Positions 33,011 through 42,384 of a stretch of DNA of 45,098 bases are shown in pieces. The stretch spans positions 1-45,098 of the forward strand of contig CACKGF010000004.1 in the NCBI GenBank assembly GCA_902599625.1, given 5' to 3'. How positions within the stretch are numbered: the first letter of the stretch is position 1; each line of letters starts with the position of its first letter. The notes under the pieces are model-generated. The model did not search any database. It was not told the origin of the DNA and was given only the letters and a program-made list of their open reading frames with translations. Position numbers and translations under genes: made by a program. The stretch is from an uncultured Pelagibacteraceae bacterium. Its GTDB lineage: Bacteria; Pseudomonadota; Alphaproteobacteria; Pelagibacterales; Pelagibacteraceae.

Positions 33011-35402
33011 TTAATCTTTTTTCAAATGGCTGAATGTATAAAATAAGACTAGGCAATAAAGTAAGAACTAGTATCATTGCTAAGAACATTGCAATTCCAG
33101 TAAAAACACCAAAATAAATTGTAGGAATGAAATTTGAGAGAACAAGTATTGAAAAACCAAATATAATAGTAATCGATGTGTTTAATATTGCTACGCCTAC
33201 AGTAGAGTGACATAATCGTATTGACTCTTCATAGTTATTATTTTTTTCATATTCCTCTTGGAAACGGTAGATATAGTGAATACTGTTATCAACAGCGATC
33301 CCTATCGTTATAGCGGCTATAGTTATTGTCATCATATCAAGTGGGATACCCAAGACACCTATTAAGCCTAAAATTGAAAATGCAGCAATGAAATTTGGAA
33401 TAACGCCGATTAAAGAAATCTTTAAATTTCTAAATAAAACCAAGAACATTGCCATTATTCCACACATGACGAGGCCTAAAGTTAATATTTGAGATTTAAA
33501 TAAACTTTGTAAAAGATTATTAAATAAAATTAAAACACCACCGAGTTTAAATTCTTCTTTACTTAAACCAATTTCATTTTGCATATCAAAATTAATTTTC
33601 TTGATTAAATCATTCCTTCTCAAATCTTTGGAAGAATCTTTTATTCTTAAACTTATTCTTGCCTCATCATCTTTAATTGAAATGTAGGGGTCTATGATTT
33701 CGCTTTTAACAGTTTCAGGAATTTTACTGTATAAAACTCCCATTTCTAAAGTTCCTAATTCTTTATTGTTATTTAATTTAGTAGCAACCTGAATAATTGA
33801 AGAGAAAGACAACACTTTACCAACGTGTTCTATATTTTCTAAATAATTATGTACCTTATTAATTTTATCAATCTTGTCTTTTGTGAACCAATATTTACTT
33901 TCATCACCATTATCCTCATCCCAATCTTTGAACTCATCATCGTCTACTGCGGTTTCATCATTTTTTTTTCCAGAAAACCTTAAAATGATTTCTAAAGGTG
34001 TTGTGCCACCGAGTTTTTCGTCAATTAATTTCATACCTTGATAGATTTCAGTATCTTTACTGAAATAATTTATGAAACTATTTTCAACCTTTAATTTTGA
34101 TATCCCAAAAATACTAAAAATTATTAAAAAAATTGAGATGATAAATACCAAATTTATTTTTTCTATTGAAAATTTAGAAAGTGGACTAGTTAAAAAAGAT
34201 AAAGATTTTTCGTGAATATTTATCTCTTTTGAATAAAAAATTCCTAGCAACGCAGGAAGTAATGTAAAAGTTATCAAAAATGAAGTTATCAATCCAAAAG
34301 TCATCATCCATCCAAAGTCAATAATTGGTTTAATTCCACTAAAAATTAAGGAGAGAAAAGCACAAATTGTTGTTAACACAGTGTAAAGTATAGGCCAAAC
34401 CATTTTAGATGTCGCGATTTTTAAAACTTCATAATTATTTAAATCTAAATGAGTTTTAGCTAGCTGAATATACCTTGTGCTTATGTGAATGTTCATAGCC
34501 ATTGTAAGTATCAACATCATAGCTATAAAATTTGATGATATAACTGTTACTTTCCAGTTCATTAGACCCAAAAATCCAATCATTATTATTACCGCAAAAA
34601 AACAACTAGAGATTGGAATTATAATCCAAAGAACTTTTCTAAAAACAAACCACAAAGTAATTATAATAAAAGCAAAAACACCGATACCAAAGACAATGAT
34701 ATCCTTTTTAATAAATGTCATCATGTCATCAGCAATCATCGGTATACCTCCTAAATGAATTTTTCCAATTTGTTTAAAAGAGTCAATTACCTCTCTTATT
34801 TCTTTAATATTTTCATGGTTTTCAGATTTAAGTTTATCTTTGTATTCCTCAAATTCTTTTTCATTATCAAATGCAGATGACTCTAAAACTTTTTTTCTTT
34901 TTAAATTAACTATGATACCTGTCGTTGTTGCGTCCTTACTTATTACTAAGTTTTTAAAGACAGGGCTATTTAAGATTTCATTAAAAGCTCTATCTTTATC
35001 AATATTTTCATCCTTTAATGTTCTAAAATTTTTAATACGGTCCATAAGGGGCTCATCAGAACTTTCAAGCAAAGGTACGTCTAATATAGTAACGACACTA
35101 TGAACCCAATCAAGACTTTGAATCTTATATTTTAAACTTAGAATATTGTTTATTGAACTTTCAGAAGTCAAAGCTTCTTTAGGGGTAAAGGTAAGAACTA
35201 AAAAATCTTTAAATTTATATCTTTGATTAATTTCTTTTAAGTATTCCAAATCTGGATCTCCTTCTATGAGCAAAGTTTCAGAGGAAGCATCTAGCCTAAA
35301 ATCTTTTGTATTGATTAAAAAAAAAGAGGTAATTAAAATTAATGCAAGAAAGACTAGACGTGGTTTTTTTAAAATTAAAGATTGATATATATTTGAAAAC
35401 AT
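33003..35402 (-). CDS. RND-superfamily exporter (MMPL/HpnN-like)
   Basis: A 799-residue inner-membrane protein with the RND layout: one N-terminal helix, a periplasmic domain (about 35-230), five to six helices, a second periplasmic domain (about 430-610) and six more helices. TITIGIAVDNSIHYIYRF near residue 690 is the typical fourth-helix segment of the second half. A negatively charged insert rich in Asp and Glu (about residues 480-500) lies in the second loop. Related proteins move lipids or hopanoids outward; the cargo here is unknown. It lies 21 bases after dnaB and overlaps cvpA by 8 bases. Confidence 0.87.
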   Translation of the reverse strand: MFSNIYQSLILKKPRLVFLALILITSFFLINTKDFRLDASSETLLIEGDPDLEYLKEINQRYKFKDFLVLTFTPKEALTSESSINNILSLKYKIQSLDWVHSVVTILDVPLLESSDEPLMDRIKNFRTLKDENIDKDRAFNEILNSPVFKNLVISKDATTTGIIVNLKRKKVLESSAFDNEKEFEEYKDKLKSENHENIKEIREVIDSFKQIGKIHLGGIPMIADDMMTFIKKDIIVFGIGVFAFIIITLWFVFRKVLWIIIPISSCFFAVIIMIGFLGLMNWKVTVISSNFIAMMLILTMAMNIHISTRYIQLAKTHLDLNNYEVLKIATSKMVWPILYTVLTTICAFLSLIFSGIKPIIDFGWMMTFGLITSFLITFTLLPALLGIFYSKEINIHEKSLSFLTSPLSKFSIEKINLVFIISIFLIIFSIFGISKLKVENSFINYFSKDTEIYQGMKLIDEKLGGTTPLEIILRFSGKKNDETAVDDDEFKDWDEDNGDESKYWFTKDKIDKINKVHNYLENIEHVGKVLSFSSIIQVATKLNNNKELGTLEMGVLYSKIPETVKSEIIDPYISIKDDEARISLRIKDSSKDLRRNDLIKKINFDMQNEIGLSKEEFKLGGVLILFNNLLQSLFKSQILTLGLVMCGIMAMFLVLFRNLKISLIGVIPNFIAAFSILGLIGVLGIPLDMMTITIAAITIGIAVDNSIHYIYRFQEEYEKNNNYEESIRLCHSTVGVAILNTSITIIFGFSILVLSNFIPTIYFGVFTGIAMFLAMILVLTLLPSLILYIQPFEKRLNV

Positions 35403-35423
35403 TACTAAATATATAACTTATAT

Positions 35424-36839
35424 TTAATTATTTGTAGCATCATTAAATTTAGTAAACATTTCCTCAAACTCTAAGGTGATTTTGCCGGTAGGACCGTGCC
35501 TTTGCTTACCAATTATTAATTCTGCTAAATGTGAAATTTCATTCATTTTAGCTTGCCATTCTGCATGTTCTACAGTCGCAGGCCTAGGCTCTTTAGATTT
35601 TAAATAATAAGATTCTCTGTAGACAAACATTACAACATCTGCATCTTGCTCAATAGATCCAGATTCTCTTAGATCAGATAGTAGAGGCTTTTTATCATCC
35701 CTGGTCTCAACCGCTCTTGATAATTGCGAAAGAGCCAAAACAGGCACAGCTAGTTCTTTTGCGAGAGCTTTCAGTCCTTGAGTAATTTCAGAAATCTCTT
35801 GCACTCGTCCTTCTTTAAAATTTGAGGCTCTCATTAATTGTATGTAGTCAACTACAACCATATCTAAACCATAAAGTCTTTTTATTCTCCTAGCTCTGTT
35901 GGAAAGTGCCGCAATAGTGATTGCTGGTGTTTCATCTATATATAGAGGTAATTCAGAAATATTTTTTGATGTTTCTAAAAATTGCTCAAATTGTTCCTCA
36001 GATATTTTTCCTCTTCTAATATCATTTGATTTTATTCTTGATTGTTCAGCTAAAATTCTTGTTGATAATTGTTCAGATGACATTTCAAGAGAAAAAAATG
36101 CTATACAAGACTTTCTATTTGTTTTTTGAATGCTTGTTGCAGCATTAAATGCAATGTTAGTTGCTAAAGCAGTTTTACCCATTGCGGGTCTTCCGGCAAT
36201 AATTACTAAATCAGATTTATGCAAGCCTCCAAGCCTGTCATCTAAGTCTCTTAGTCCAGTAGGAACACCAACAATTCCTTCTTCATTTTTATATGCGTTA
36301 GAAGCCATGTCAATAGTTTGTCTAACGGCCTCATCGAATTTGATTATGTTGGAATTAAAAGAACCTTTTTCAGCAAGGTCATATAGTATTCTTTCAGAGT
36401 TTTCTATAATAGACTTTCCGTTAACATTTATGTCGTTAAGTTTTGCGGTATCAATAATATTTTCAGAAATTTTAATAAGTTCCCTTCTTACAAACATATC
36501 ATAGATAATTTTAGAGTATTCTATTGCTTGTCTAGATGATGTTGAAAATTTAGTTATCTTAATTAAATATTCTGGAACATTTAAATCATCATTATCATTT
36601 TCAAAATAATTTTTAAGAGTAATAGGATTTGCTAATAATCCTTTGTAAATGAGATTTTGTATAGATCCAAATATTTTTTGGTGAAGTGGATCAAAAAAAT
36701 TTTTATCTGATATAATTCCTGTTATCTCATCAAAAATTTCATTTTGAGTTAAAATAGATCCTATGACTGACTGTTCAGCCTCAATATTATTTGGAAGTTC
36801 TTTAAAGTTATTTTGAACGATATTTAAATTTTTGTTCAC
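35424..36839 (-). CDS. dnaB: Replicative DNA helicase
   Basis: Hexameric helicase that unwinds the chromosome at the fork. The 471 residues show the N-terminal primase-binding domain (NIEAEQSVIGSIL near 18) and the RecA-like domain with Walker A AGRPAMGKTALATN near 215, the segment MVVVDYIQLM near 325 and DLRESGSIEQDADVVMFVYR near 380. No intein is present. The start is GTG at 36839; the nearby ATG at 36843 is out of frame. It follows rplI with a 67-base gap that contains a weak hairpin. Confidence 0.96.
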   Translation of the reverse strand: MNKNLNIVQNNFKELPNNIEAEQSVIGSILTQNEIFDEITGIISDKNFFDPLHQKIFGSIQNLIYKGLLANPITLKNYFENDNDDLNVPEYLIKITKFSTSSRQAIEYSKIIYDMFVRRELIKISENIIDTAKLNDINVNGKSIIENSERILYDLAEKGSFNSNIIKFDEAVRQTIDMASNAYKNEEGIVGVPTGLRDLDDRLGGLHKSDLVIIAGRPAMGKTALATNIAFNAATSIQKTNRKSCIAFFSLEMSSEQLSTRILAEQSRIKSNDIRRGKISEEQFEQFLETSKNISELPLYIDETPAITIAALSNRARRIKRLYGLDMVVVDYIQLMRASNFKEGRVQEISEITQGLKALAKELAVPVLALSQLSRAVETRDDKKPLLSDLRESGSIEQDADVVMFVYRESYYLKSKEPRPATVEHAEWQAKMNEISHLAELIIGKQRHGPTGKITLEFEEMFTKFNDATNN

Positions 36840-36863
36840 ACATTACTTTACAATTTAAGCAGT

Positions 36864-36887
36864 AAAAAAACAGCGCTAATATGCTAT
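36864..36887 (-). terminator. Weak candidate terminator after rplI
   Basis: Read leftward, a 5-base-pair stem (36883-36887 with 36870-36874, one wobble) and an 8-base loop are followed by a run of seven T residues. The stem is short, so it may only slow polymerase between the ribosomal operon and dnaB. Confidence 0.35.
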
Positions 36888-36906
36888 GGGGAAAAAAATG
36901 TATAAA

Positions 36907-37365
36907 TTATTTAATATTATCCTCAGAAATAACTTTTAATTTAATTTCTGCTTGTACCTCTGAGTGAAGATTAATATTCACTTTAAAAGTGCCCAAAGAT
37001 TTGATTTCATTTAAAGGTTGTATTAACGAGGGTTTAACATCTATTTTTTCTGACAAATTTATAATTTTTGATATTTCCGTGGGTTTAATTGATCCATAAA
37101 GATCTTTGTTCTCAGTAGTAAGTTTTTTTACTTCATAAGTTTTATTTTTTAATCTTTCATAAATTTGTTTAGCATTTTTTTTCTTTTCTTGATCTTTCTT
37201 ATTTAGTTCAGTCTTAATTTTTTCTACTTCTTTGATGTTTTCCTTCGAGGCATACAAAGCCTTTTTATTTGAAATTAAGAAGTTTCTAGCAAAACCTCTT
37301 TTTACATCAATCACTTCTCCAATAGAGCCAATTTTAGCTAAGTTTTCTAATAATATAACTTTCAT
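36907..37365 (-). CDS. rplI: 50S ribosomal protein L9
   Basis: Large-subunit ribosomal protein that helps keep the reading frame. The 152 residues begin MKVILLENLAKIGSIGEVIDV, split here as MKVILLENLAKIG and SIGEVIDVKRGFARNFL, the standard N-terminal domain. A Lys/Glu-rich connecting helix (about 40-75) and the C-terminal domain follow. It is the third gene of rpsF-rpsR-rplI, 3 bases after rpsR. The length is normal. Confidence 0.96.
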   Translation of the reverse strand: MKVILLENLAKIGSIGEVIDVKRGFARNFLISNKKALYASKENIKEVEKIKTELNKKDQEKKKNAKQIYERLKNKTYEVKKLTTENKDLYGSIKPTEISKIINLSEKIDVKPSLIQPLNEIKSLGTFKVNINLHSEVQAEIKLKVISEDNIK

Positions 37366-37368
37366 AAT

Positions 37369-37641
37369 CTAGATTAATGCTAAATTTCTGGCTCTCTTTA
37401 TAGATAATGAAAGCTCTCTTTGTTTTTTTTGTGAAACATTTGTAATTCTTGAAGGAAGAATTTTTCCGTTTTCTGAAACAAATCTTTTCAATAATTTTAT
37501 GTTTTTGTAATCAACTTTTGGTGCATTTTTGGTTGACAACGGGCAACTTTTCTTAAATTTGTATTTGTTTGGCTGAAAAATACTTAGTTTTGAAAAACTG
37601 CTACTTTTCCCTTTTTTTGAATTATTTTTTCTATTTTTCAT
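37369..37641 (-). CDS. rpsR: 30S ribosomal protein S18
   Basis: Small-subunit protein that binds S6 and 16S rRNA. The conserved core is [15 protein letters not shown] through [18 protein letters not shown] and [19 protein letters not shown]. At 90 residues it has an N-terminal extension of about 15 residues rich in Lys, Asn and Ser. It overlaps rpsF by 11 bases and lies 3 bases before rplI. Confidence 0.96.
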   Translation of the reverse strand: MKNRKNNSKKGKSSSFSKLSIFQPNKYKFKKSCPLSTKNAPKVDYKNIKLLKRFVSENGKILPSRITNVSQKKQRELSLSIKRARNLALI

Positions 37642-37996
37642 CTATTTTTTTTTTACCCTTTTTTATTTCTTCATCTTCCTCTTTGCCGAAATAATTTTCT
37701 TTTAAATCAAATTTTTTTACTTTGATAGTGACATACCGCAGTAAATTTTTATCTATTCTTTCATTTTTCTCTAATTCTTTAATTAGGCCACCATCTCCTT
37801 TGATTTTAAAATGTATGTAATTTCCTTTTCTATTTTTTTTAATTAAATAAGATAAGTTCAATAACCCCCAATCTTGAGTTTGAACTAAATTACCTTTGTT
37901 TTCCTCAATTAACTTGGAATATTTTTCTTTTAAACTTTTTATTTGGCTAGGACTTATGTCTTGCCTTGCTATGATTGTATGTTCGTATAGATTCAT
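37631..37996 (-). CDS. rpsF: 30S ribosomal protein S6
   Basis: Small-subunit protein that pairs with S18 on the platform. The 121 residues start [19 protein letters not shown] and contain [22 protein letters not shown], split as [12 protein letters not shown] and [12 protein letters not shown], the S6 core, then [16 protein letters not shown]. The C-terminus is a charged Lys/Glu tail. It leads the rpsF-rpsR-rplI operon; its promoter must lie in the 78-base gap shared with fabD. Confidence 0.95.
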   Translation of the reverse strand: MNLYEHTIIARQDISPSQIKSLKEKYSKLIEENKGNLVQTQDWGLLNLSYLIKKNRKGNYIHFKIKGDGGLIKELEKNERIDKNLLRYVTIKVKKFDLKENYFGKEEDEEIKKGKKKIDEK

Positions 37997-38025
37997 TATT
38001 AATTTTATATAAAAAAAATTGATAT

Positions 38026-38039
38026 ACTATTATAATAGT
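38026..38039. promoter_or_regulatory. Divergent promoter region of rpsF and fabD with palindromic TATAAT
   Basis: The 78-base gap between the divergent rpsF and fabD starts has a perfect 14-base palindrome, ACTATTA followed by TAATAGT. It holds a TATAAT on each strand (38031-38036 rightward, 38029-38034 leftward). The two -10 boxes overlap, so the two directions may compete. No strong -35 hexamer was seen on either side. Confidence 0.5.
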
Positions 38040-38074
38040 TTTATTACAAGACAAAAAAAAAGAGTTAAAAAAAG

Positions 38075-39004
38075 ATGTTTTCTATAGTTTTTCCAGGTCA
38101 AGGATCACAAAAAATCGGAATGGTAAAGGAATTTTACGAAAAATATGATCTTGCAAAACGATTATTTAAAGATGCAGATGCAGTGCTTAATGTTCCGATT
38201 ACAAAAATAATATTTGAGGGCCCGGATGATCAACTTAATTTAACTGAAAATACTCAACCAGCGATATTTCTAGCGAGCTACTGTATTTTTGAGATTATTA
38301 AAAAAGAATTTGGATACGATTTTAAAAAATTTAAATATTTTGCTGGTCATTCTCTTGGTGAATATTCAGCTTTAGCTTGTGCAGGTTCTATAACTTTTGA
38401 AGATACACTAAAAATCCTTCAAAAAAGAGGAAAGTTTATGCAAGAGGCTGTACCAAGTGGTGAAGGAGCAATGTTAGTTGTTTTAGGAATAAGCTCTAAA
38501 GAACTTGAAAAAATTTTAGAGGATAATAAAGATATCTATGAGTGCTTTATTGCAAACGATAATTCTCAGCTCCAAGTAGTTGTAAGTGGTCTGAAAAAAG
38601 ACATTTACTTGTTGTCAGATTATTTAAATAATGAAAAAATAAAGAATCTTAAATTAAATGTAAGCGCTCCGTTCCACTGCAAGTATATGAAAAAAGCATC
38701 TAAAAAAATGGCAAGCTTTATTAATGATTTAAATATGAATGAATTAGAAAAGCCTATTATATCAAACGTTACAGCTAAAGAGACTAGATCTTCTAGAGAA
38801 ATCAAACTATTACTAATATCTCAAATCGAAAAAAAAGTTCGTTGGCTAGAGAGTGTTGAATACATGATGAATAATGGAATAAAAAATTTTGTAGAAATTG
38901 GACCAGGAAAAGTGTTATCAGGGTTAATAAAACGAATAAACAAAAATGTTAATGTTAGTTCAATTAACAGTGAAGAAGATATAAAATTATTGATAAATGA
39001 TTAA
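38075..39004 (+). CDS. fabD: Malonyl-CoA:ACP transacylase
   Basis: Loads malonyl groups onto acyl carrier protein for fatty acid synthesis. The 309 residues contain FPGQGSQKIGM at the start, the active-site Ser93 in GHSLGEYSALA, the catalytic His in SAPFHCKYM near 205 and VEIGPGKVLSGL near the end. It is the first gene of fabD-fabG-acpP and overlaps fabG by 8 bases. The leader before the ATG has only a weak purine-rich run. Confidence 0.95.
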   Translation: MFSIVFPGQGSQKIGMVKEFYEKYDLAKRLFKDADAVLNVPITKIIFEGPDDQLNLTENTQPAIFLASYCIFEIIKKEFGYDFKKFKYFAGHSLGEYSALACAGSITFEDTLKILQKRGKFMQEAVPSGEGAMLVVLGISSKELEKILEDNKDIYECFIANDNSQLQVVVSGLKKDIYLLSDYLNNEKIKNLKLNVSAPFHCKYMKKASKKMASFINDLNMNELEKPIISNVTAKETRSSREIKLLLISQIEKKVRWLESVEYMMNNGIKNFVEIGPGKVLSGLIKRINKNVNVSSINSEEDIKLLIND

Positions 39005-39734
39005 TTTAAAAAATAAAAAAGCTGTAATCACAGGAGCAACGGGCGGTATTGGGAACTCAATAATAAAAAAATTTGTTTCAGAGGGAGCTAAAGTGGTAGG
39101 CACAGGAACAAATGAAGAAAAATTAAAAAAAATAAAAGATGATTATAATGGGATGATTGTAAAAAAGTTCGATATATCAAAACATAATGAAATAGAAAAA
39201 TTTGTAGATACAGTTTGTAATGAATTAGAAGGTTGTCCAGAAATATTAATTAATAATGCAGGAATAACAAAAGATAATTTATCTTTAAGAATGTCCCAAA
39301 CTGAGTGGCAACAAGTAATAGATATAAATCTCACATCCACTTTTTTATTATGTAAGTTTTTTTTAAAAAGAATGATTAAAAATAAATCTGGCAAAATAAT
39401 TAATATCACCTCAGTTGTTGGACATACAGGAAATGTAGGTCAAGCGAATTATGCTGCTTCGAAATCTGGGATTATAGGTATGAGTAAAAGTTTAGCTCTG
39501 GAATATGCCAAAAAAAATATAAATATAAATTGTATTTCACCTGGATTTATAAAAACAAATATGACTGAAAAAATAGACCCAAAATTTAAAGAATTAATCA
39601 TCGCAAAAATACCCTCAAATAGATTAGGTGAACCATCAGATGTAGCAAATGTTGCTGCTTTTTTATCATCAGAAATGTCAAATTATATCACTGGAGAAAC
39701 AATTCATGTAAATGGAGGTATGTATTTGGGTTGA
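38997..39734 (+). CDS. fabG: 3-oxoacyl-ACP reductase
   Basis: NADPH-dependent SDR that reduces 3-ketoacyl-ACP in fatty acid elongation. The 245 residues have the cofactor motif TGATGGIGNSI, NNAGITKDN near 86, ITSVVGHTGNVGQANYAASKSG with the Ser-Tyr-Lys triad near 138-155, and GETIHVNGGMYL at the end. Context between fabD and acpP makes the assignment firm. Its stop codon lies within a TTGACA hexamer that probably belongs to an acpP promoter. Confidence 0.96.
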   Translation: MINLKNKKAVITGATGGIGNSIIKKFVSEGAKVVGTGTNEEKLKKIKDDYNGMIVKKFDISKHNEIEKFVDTVCNELEGCPEILINNAGITKDNLSLRMSQTEWQQVIDINLTSTFLLCKFFLKRMIKNKSGKIINITSVVGHTGNVGQANYAASKSGIIGMSKSLALEYAKKNININCISPGFIKTNMTEKIDPKFKELIIAKIPSNRLGEPSDVANVAAFLSSEMSNYITGETIHVNGGMYLG

Positions 39735-39758
39735 CAAAAGTTCTTTTTTAATTATTAA
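39731..39758 (+). promoter_or_regulatory. Candidate promoter of acpP
   Basis: A perfect -35 hexamer TTGACA (39731-39736) overlaps the fabG stop codon. After 16 bases comes TATTAA (39753-39758), matching the -10 consensus at four of six positions. An RNA start near 39765 would leave a short leader containing the AAGGA site at 39773-39777, 5 bases before the acpP ATG. Separate expression suits the high demand for carrier protein. Confidence 0.55.
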
Positions 39759-39782
39759 GAAAAAATCAAACAAAGGATCAAA

Positions 39783-40022
39783 ATGGCAGAAGATATATCA
39801 AGTAAAGTAAAAAAAATTGTTGCTGACCACTTAGGCATAGATGAGGCAAAGGTTACAGATGAAGCGAGCTTCATTGACGATTTGGGAGCTGATAGTCTAG
39901 ATACAGTTGAATTAGTAATGGCTTTTGAGGAAGAATTTGGGTCTGAGATTTCTGATAGCGAAGCTGAAAAAATTCTAACAGTTGGCGATGCAATTAAATT
40001 TATTGAAAACAAAAGTAATTAA
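39783..40022 (+). CDS. acpP: Acyl carrier protein
   Basis: Carrier of growing acyl chains by a phosphopantetheine arm. The 79 residues are acidic and full length; the attachment site is Ser38 in [13 protein letters not shown]. The C-terminus reads [15 protein letters not shown] clear AAGGA precedes the start. In many proteobacteria fabF follows acpP; here gmk starts 6 bases after the stop. Confidence 0.97.
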   Translation: MAEDISSKVKKIVADHLGIDEAKVTDEASFIDDLGADSLDTVELVMAFEEEFGSEISDSEAEKILTVGDAIKFIENKSN

Positions 40023-40028
40023 TTTTTA

Positions 40029-40661
40029 ATGCCCCCAATGAGTGAAGGGATAATGGTAATTCTTTCATCTCCATCAGGAGCAGGAAAAACAACCTTAGTT
40101 AAACTTTTATCCGAAAGAAAAGGTTTTATAACATCCATATCTCATACAACAAGAAAACCTAGGTCTAATGAGGTAGATGGAAAAGATTATCATTTTATTA
40201 GCAATGAGAAATTCGAAAAAATGATAAGAAATAAAGAATTTTTAGAATTTGCAAAAGTTTTCAAAAATTTTTATGGCACAACAAAATCAAATATTTTCGT
40301 AGAATTAAAAAAAGGAAATAATGTAATATTTGATATTGATTGGCAGGGTACTAATCAAATTATTTCTCAAAAGTTAAAGAATAGATTGTTGACTTTTTTT
40401 ATTTTACCACCAAGCAGAGAAGAGCTTTTGAAGAGACTTACAAATAGAGACATGAAAGATAAGCTGATAGCTGACGAGAGAATGAAACAATTTGATAAGG
40501 ATGTCTTGCATTGGAAAGATTATAATTATGTAATTATTAATAATAATCTCGAGATTTGTTACAAACAAATATCAGAATATATAGATTGTGAAATTAATCA
40601 AAAAGAAATTGCTTATGATAAAGATTTAATAAAAAATCATATTAAGAAATTAACTTCCTAG
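40029..40661 (+). CDS. gmk: Guanylate kinase
   Basis: Phosphorylates GMP to GDP with ATP. The 210 residues show the P-loop [15 protein letters not shown], the GMP-binding [18 protein letters not shown] near 38 and [10 protein letters not shown] near 98. Three in-frame ATGs (40029, 40038, 40053) precede the P-loop; the second or first fits the family best. It follows acpP by 6 bases. Its 3' end overlaps the convergent rsmA by 12 bases. Confidence 0.94.
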   Translation: MPPMSEGIMVILSSPSGAGKTTLVKLLSERKGFITSISHTTRKPRSNEVDGKDYHFISNEKFEKMIRNKEFLEFAKVFKNFYGTTKSNIFVELKKGNNVIFDIDWQGTNQIISQKLKNRLLTFFILPPSREELLKRLTNRDMKDKLIADERMKQFDKDVLHWKDYNYVIINNNLEICYKQISEYIDCEINQKEIAYDKDLIKNHIKKLTS

Positions 40662-41435
40662 GGATTCGTATTCGTTAACAATCCTTAAATAATTATCAAT
40701 ATCTACATTTTGTGGTCTATCAGAAGGATGTAAGTTAAACTTTTTATAGTTAAATTGCAATTTCTTAAATAGAATGTTTATTGGTTTGTTTATCATTTTT
40801 CTTCTTTGACTAAAAAAAACTTTTGTTACTATTTCTAAATTTTTTGGATCTTTTATTTCATGAATTTTCGTCTTTGGTATGAATTCTAAGACTGTACTGT
40901 TAATTTTTGGCTTTGGGAAAAAACTATTTGGTTTAACGTCTGTTATTTTATTAATATTAAATTTCCATTTTGATAAAATTGTAATCCTACTATATTCTTT
41001 TGAATTTACATCAGCTAGAATTCTTTCTGCGACCTCTTTTTGAAACATCAATATCATCTTTGACACATTTAGTTTATTATTAAGACACCAGTTTGATAAA
41101 ATTTTAGTTGAAATATTGTATGGAAGATTGCCTAAAATTAAAAATTTTTTTCCTGAATAAAATTCATTTGGAATTTTTAGAATATCTTTTTTGATGACAA
41201 TTATTTTATTATAATATTGCCTCTCAAGTTCACCCGCTAGATCCTTGTCTTTCTCTACAACATATATTTTTTTTGGTTTTTGAGTAATAATAAATTTTGT
41301 TAAATTTCCTGTCCCTGGACCTATTTCCAGCACTTGATCATCTGAGGAAATTTTTGAAGAATTAATAATTTTGTTAATAATGTTTTCATCATGTAAAAAA
41401 TTCTGTCCTAGGTTTTTTTTTGGCTTAACCAACAT
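40650..41435 (-). CDS. rsmA: 16S rRNA dimethyladenosine transferase
   Basis: Dimethylates two adjacent adenosines near the 3' end of 16S rRNA (KsgA). The 261 residues have [15 protein letters not shown] at the start, the SAM motif [14 protein letters not shown] near 36, the catalytic [11 protein letters not shown] near 102 and [14 protein letters not shown] near 178. It overlaps pdxA by 11 bases and is the last gene of the lptD-surA-pdxA-rsmA order, which is conserved in many proteobacteria. Its end overlaps gmk on the other strand. Confidence 0.95.
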   Translation of the reverse strand: MLVKPKKNLGQNFLHDENIINKIINSSKISSDDQVLEIGPGTGNLTKFIITQKPKKIYVVEKDKDLAGELERQYYNKIIVIKKDILKIPNEFYSGKKFLILGNLPYNISTKILSNWCLNNKLNVSKMILMFQKEVAERILADVNSKEYSRITILSKWKFNINKITDVKPNSFFPKPKINSTVLEFIPKTKIHEIKDPKNLEIVTKVFFSQRRKMINKPINILFKKLQFNYKKFNLHPSDRPQNVDIDNYLRIVNEYESLGS

Positions 41436-42384
41436 ATTTTTTTATAAAACTAAAAGCTTGAATTAAGCTATCTGGTTTAGATCTGTTTAATCCAAACATT
41501 TTATAATTAGGCCCGTGATCTGGAGTAATTCTTATGAATGGCAAACCAATAGTAATATTTATAGCATCGAAGCCAAAAATTGTTTTCATGGGTGCCAGTA
41601 CTTGATCATGATACATTCCAACAACAACATCAAATTTTTTCCTATTTTCCTTTAAAAAAACCGTGTCTGCTGAAAATGGACCTAAAATTTTAATTTTCTT
41701 TTTCTTCAATACTTTAATTGCCGGTAAAATCTCATCTTTTTCAATATTTTTACCTGCAAATGTTTCACAATGTGGATTAAGACCTGTAACAGCAATATTT
41801 GGTTTTAAACCTAAAAATTTTTTGTAGAAATAATTAATGTTATTTATTTTCTTAATTATAACTTCCTTTTTAATTTTTTGTGATACTTTGTTAATAGGTA
41901 CATGAGTCGTTATTGGGCTTACACTGAGCTCTTTATTAAAAATCAACATTACTTCATTTAATGAGCCTGTTTTTAAAGCCAAATATTCAGTAATACCTTT
42001 ATATTTCCCTTTCAGAAAAGTTGTCTTAGAAATTGGACCGTTAATTAAAGCTAATGTATTTTTTTTTCTTAGTAAATTAAGTCCAACGTCAAAAGATTTT
42101 TTTATATATTCATTTTTTTTTATTAATGACAATTTTCCTTTTTTAAGAGGAATATCAAAAATATATACTTTATTTTTAAGTAAATTGGTTTGATTCTCAA
42201 ATTTTTGTAAATTTAATTTTACTTTCTGCTTTTTAATTTCATTTTGAAATAATTTTTCTGAACAAATAATGATTATTGGAAACTTTGAGTTTTTATAAAC
42301 TTTATTTTTTATTGTTTTTATTAAAATCTCATTAAAAGTGCTTTTTGGGTCTCCACAAATTATGACTACTGATTTATTTTTCAT
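41425..42384 (-). CDS. pdxA: 4-hydroxythreonine-4-phosphate dehydrogenase
   Basis: NAD-dependent enzyme of vitamin B6 synthesis that works before PdxJ. The 319 residues hold NGPISKTTFLKGKYKGITEYLA near 115, split as NGPISKTTF and KGITEYLA, TTHVPINKVS near 160, GLNPHCETFAG near 200, GPFSADTVF near 235 and MYHDQVLAPMKTIFG near 258 with the metal-binding His. The usual GHTEFLA is GITEYLA here, so one commonly conserved His is replaced by Ile. It overlaps both neighbours by 11 bases. Confidence 0.9.
   Translation of the reverse strand: MKNKSVVIICGDPKSTFNEILIKTIKNKVYKNSKFPIIIICSEKLFQNEIKKQKVKLNLQKFENQTNLLKNKVYIFDIPLKKGKLSLIKKNEYIKKSFDVGLNLLRKKNTLALINGPISKTTFLKGKYKGITEYLALKTGSLNEVMLIFNKELSVSPITTHVPINKVSQKIKKEVIIKKINNINYFYKKFLGLKPNIAVTGLNPHCETFAGKNIEKDEILPAIKVLKKKKIKILGPFSADTVFLKENRKKFDVVVGMYHDQVLAPMKTIFGFDAINITIGLPFIRITPDHGPNYKMFGLNRSKPDSLIQAFSFIKKYVG

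Noticed and set aside
36130..36504. A 124-codon open frame antisense to dnaB
   Set aside because: The dnaB protein on the other strand is unmistakable over this span; the frame is a by-product of AT-rich coding with few stops and matches no family.
39737..39770. A possible terminator between fabG and acpP
   Set aside because: The only hairpins are T/A-run pairs with no GC, and the region is better explained as an acpP promoter.
40020..40030. Deletion scar where fabF might have been
   Set aside because: Nothing in the 6-base spacer suggests a remnant; a natural gene order is as likely, so it is reported only as a check.
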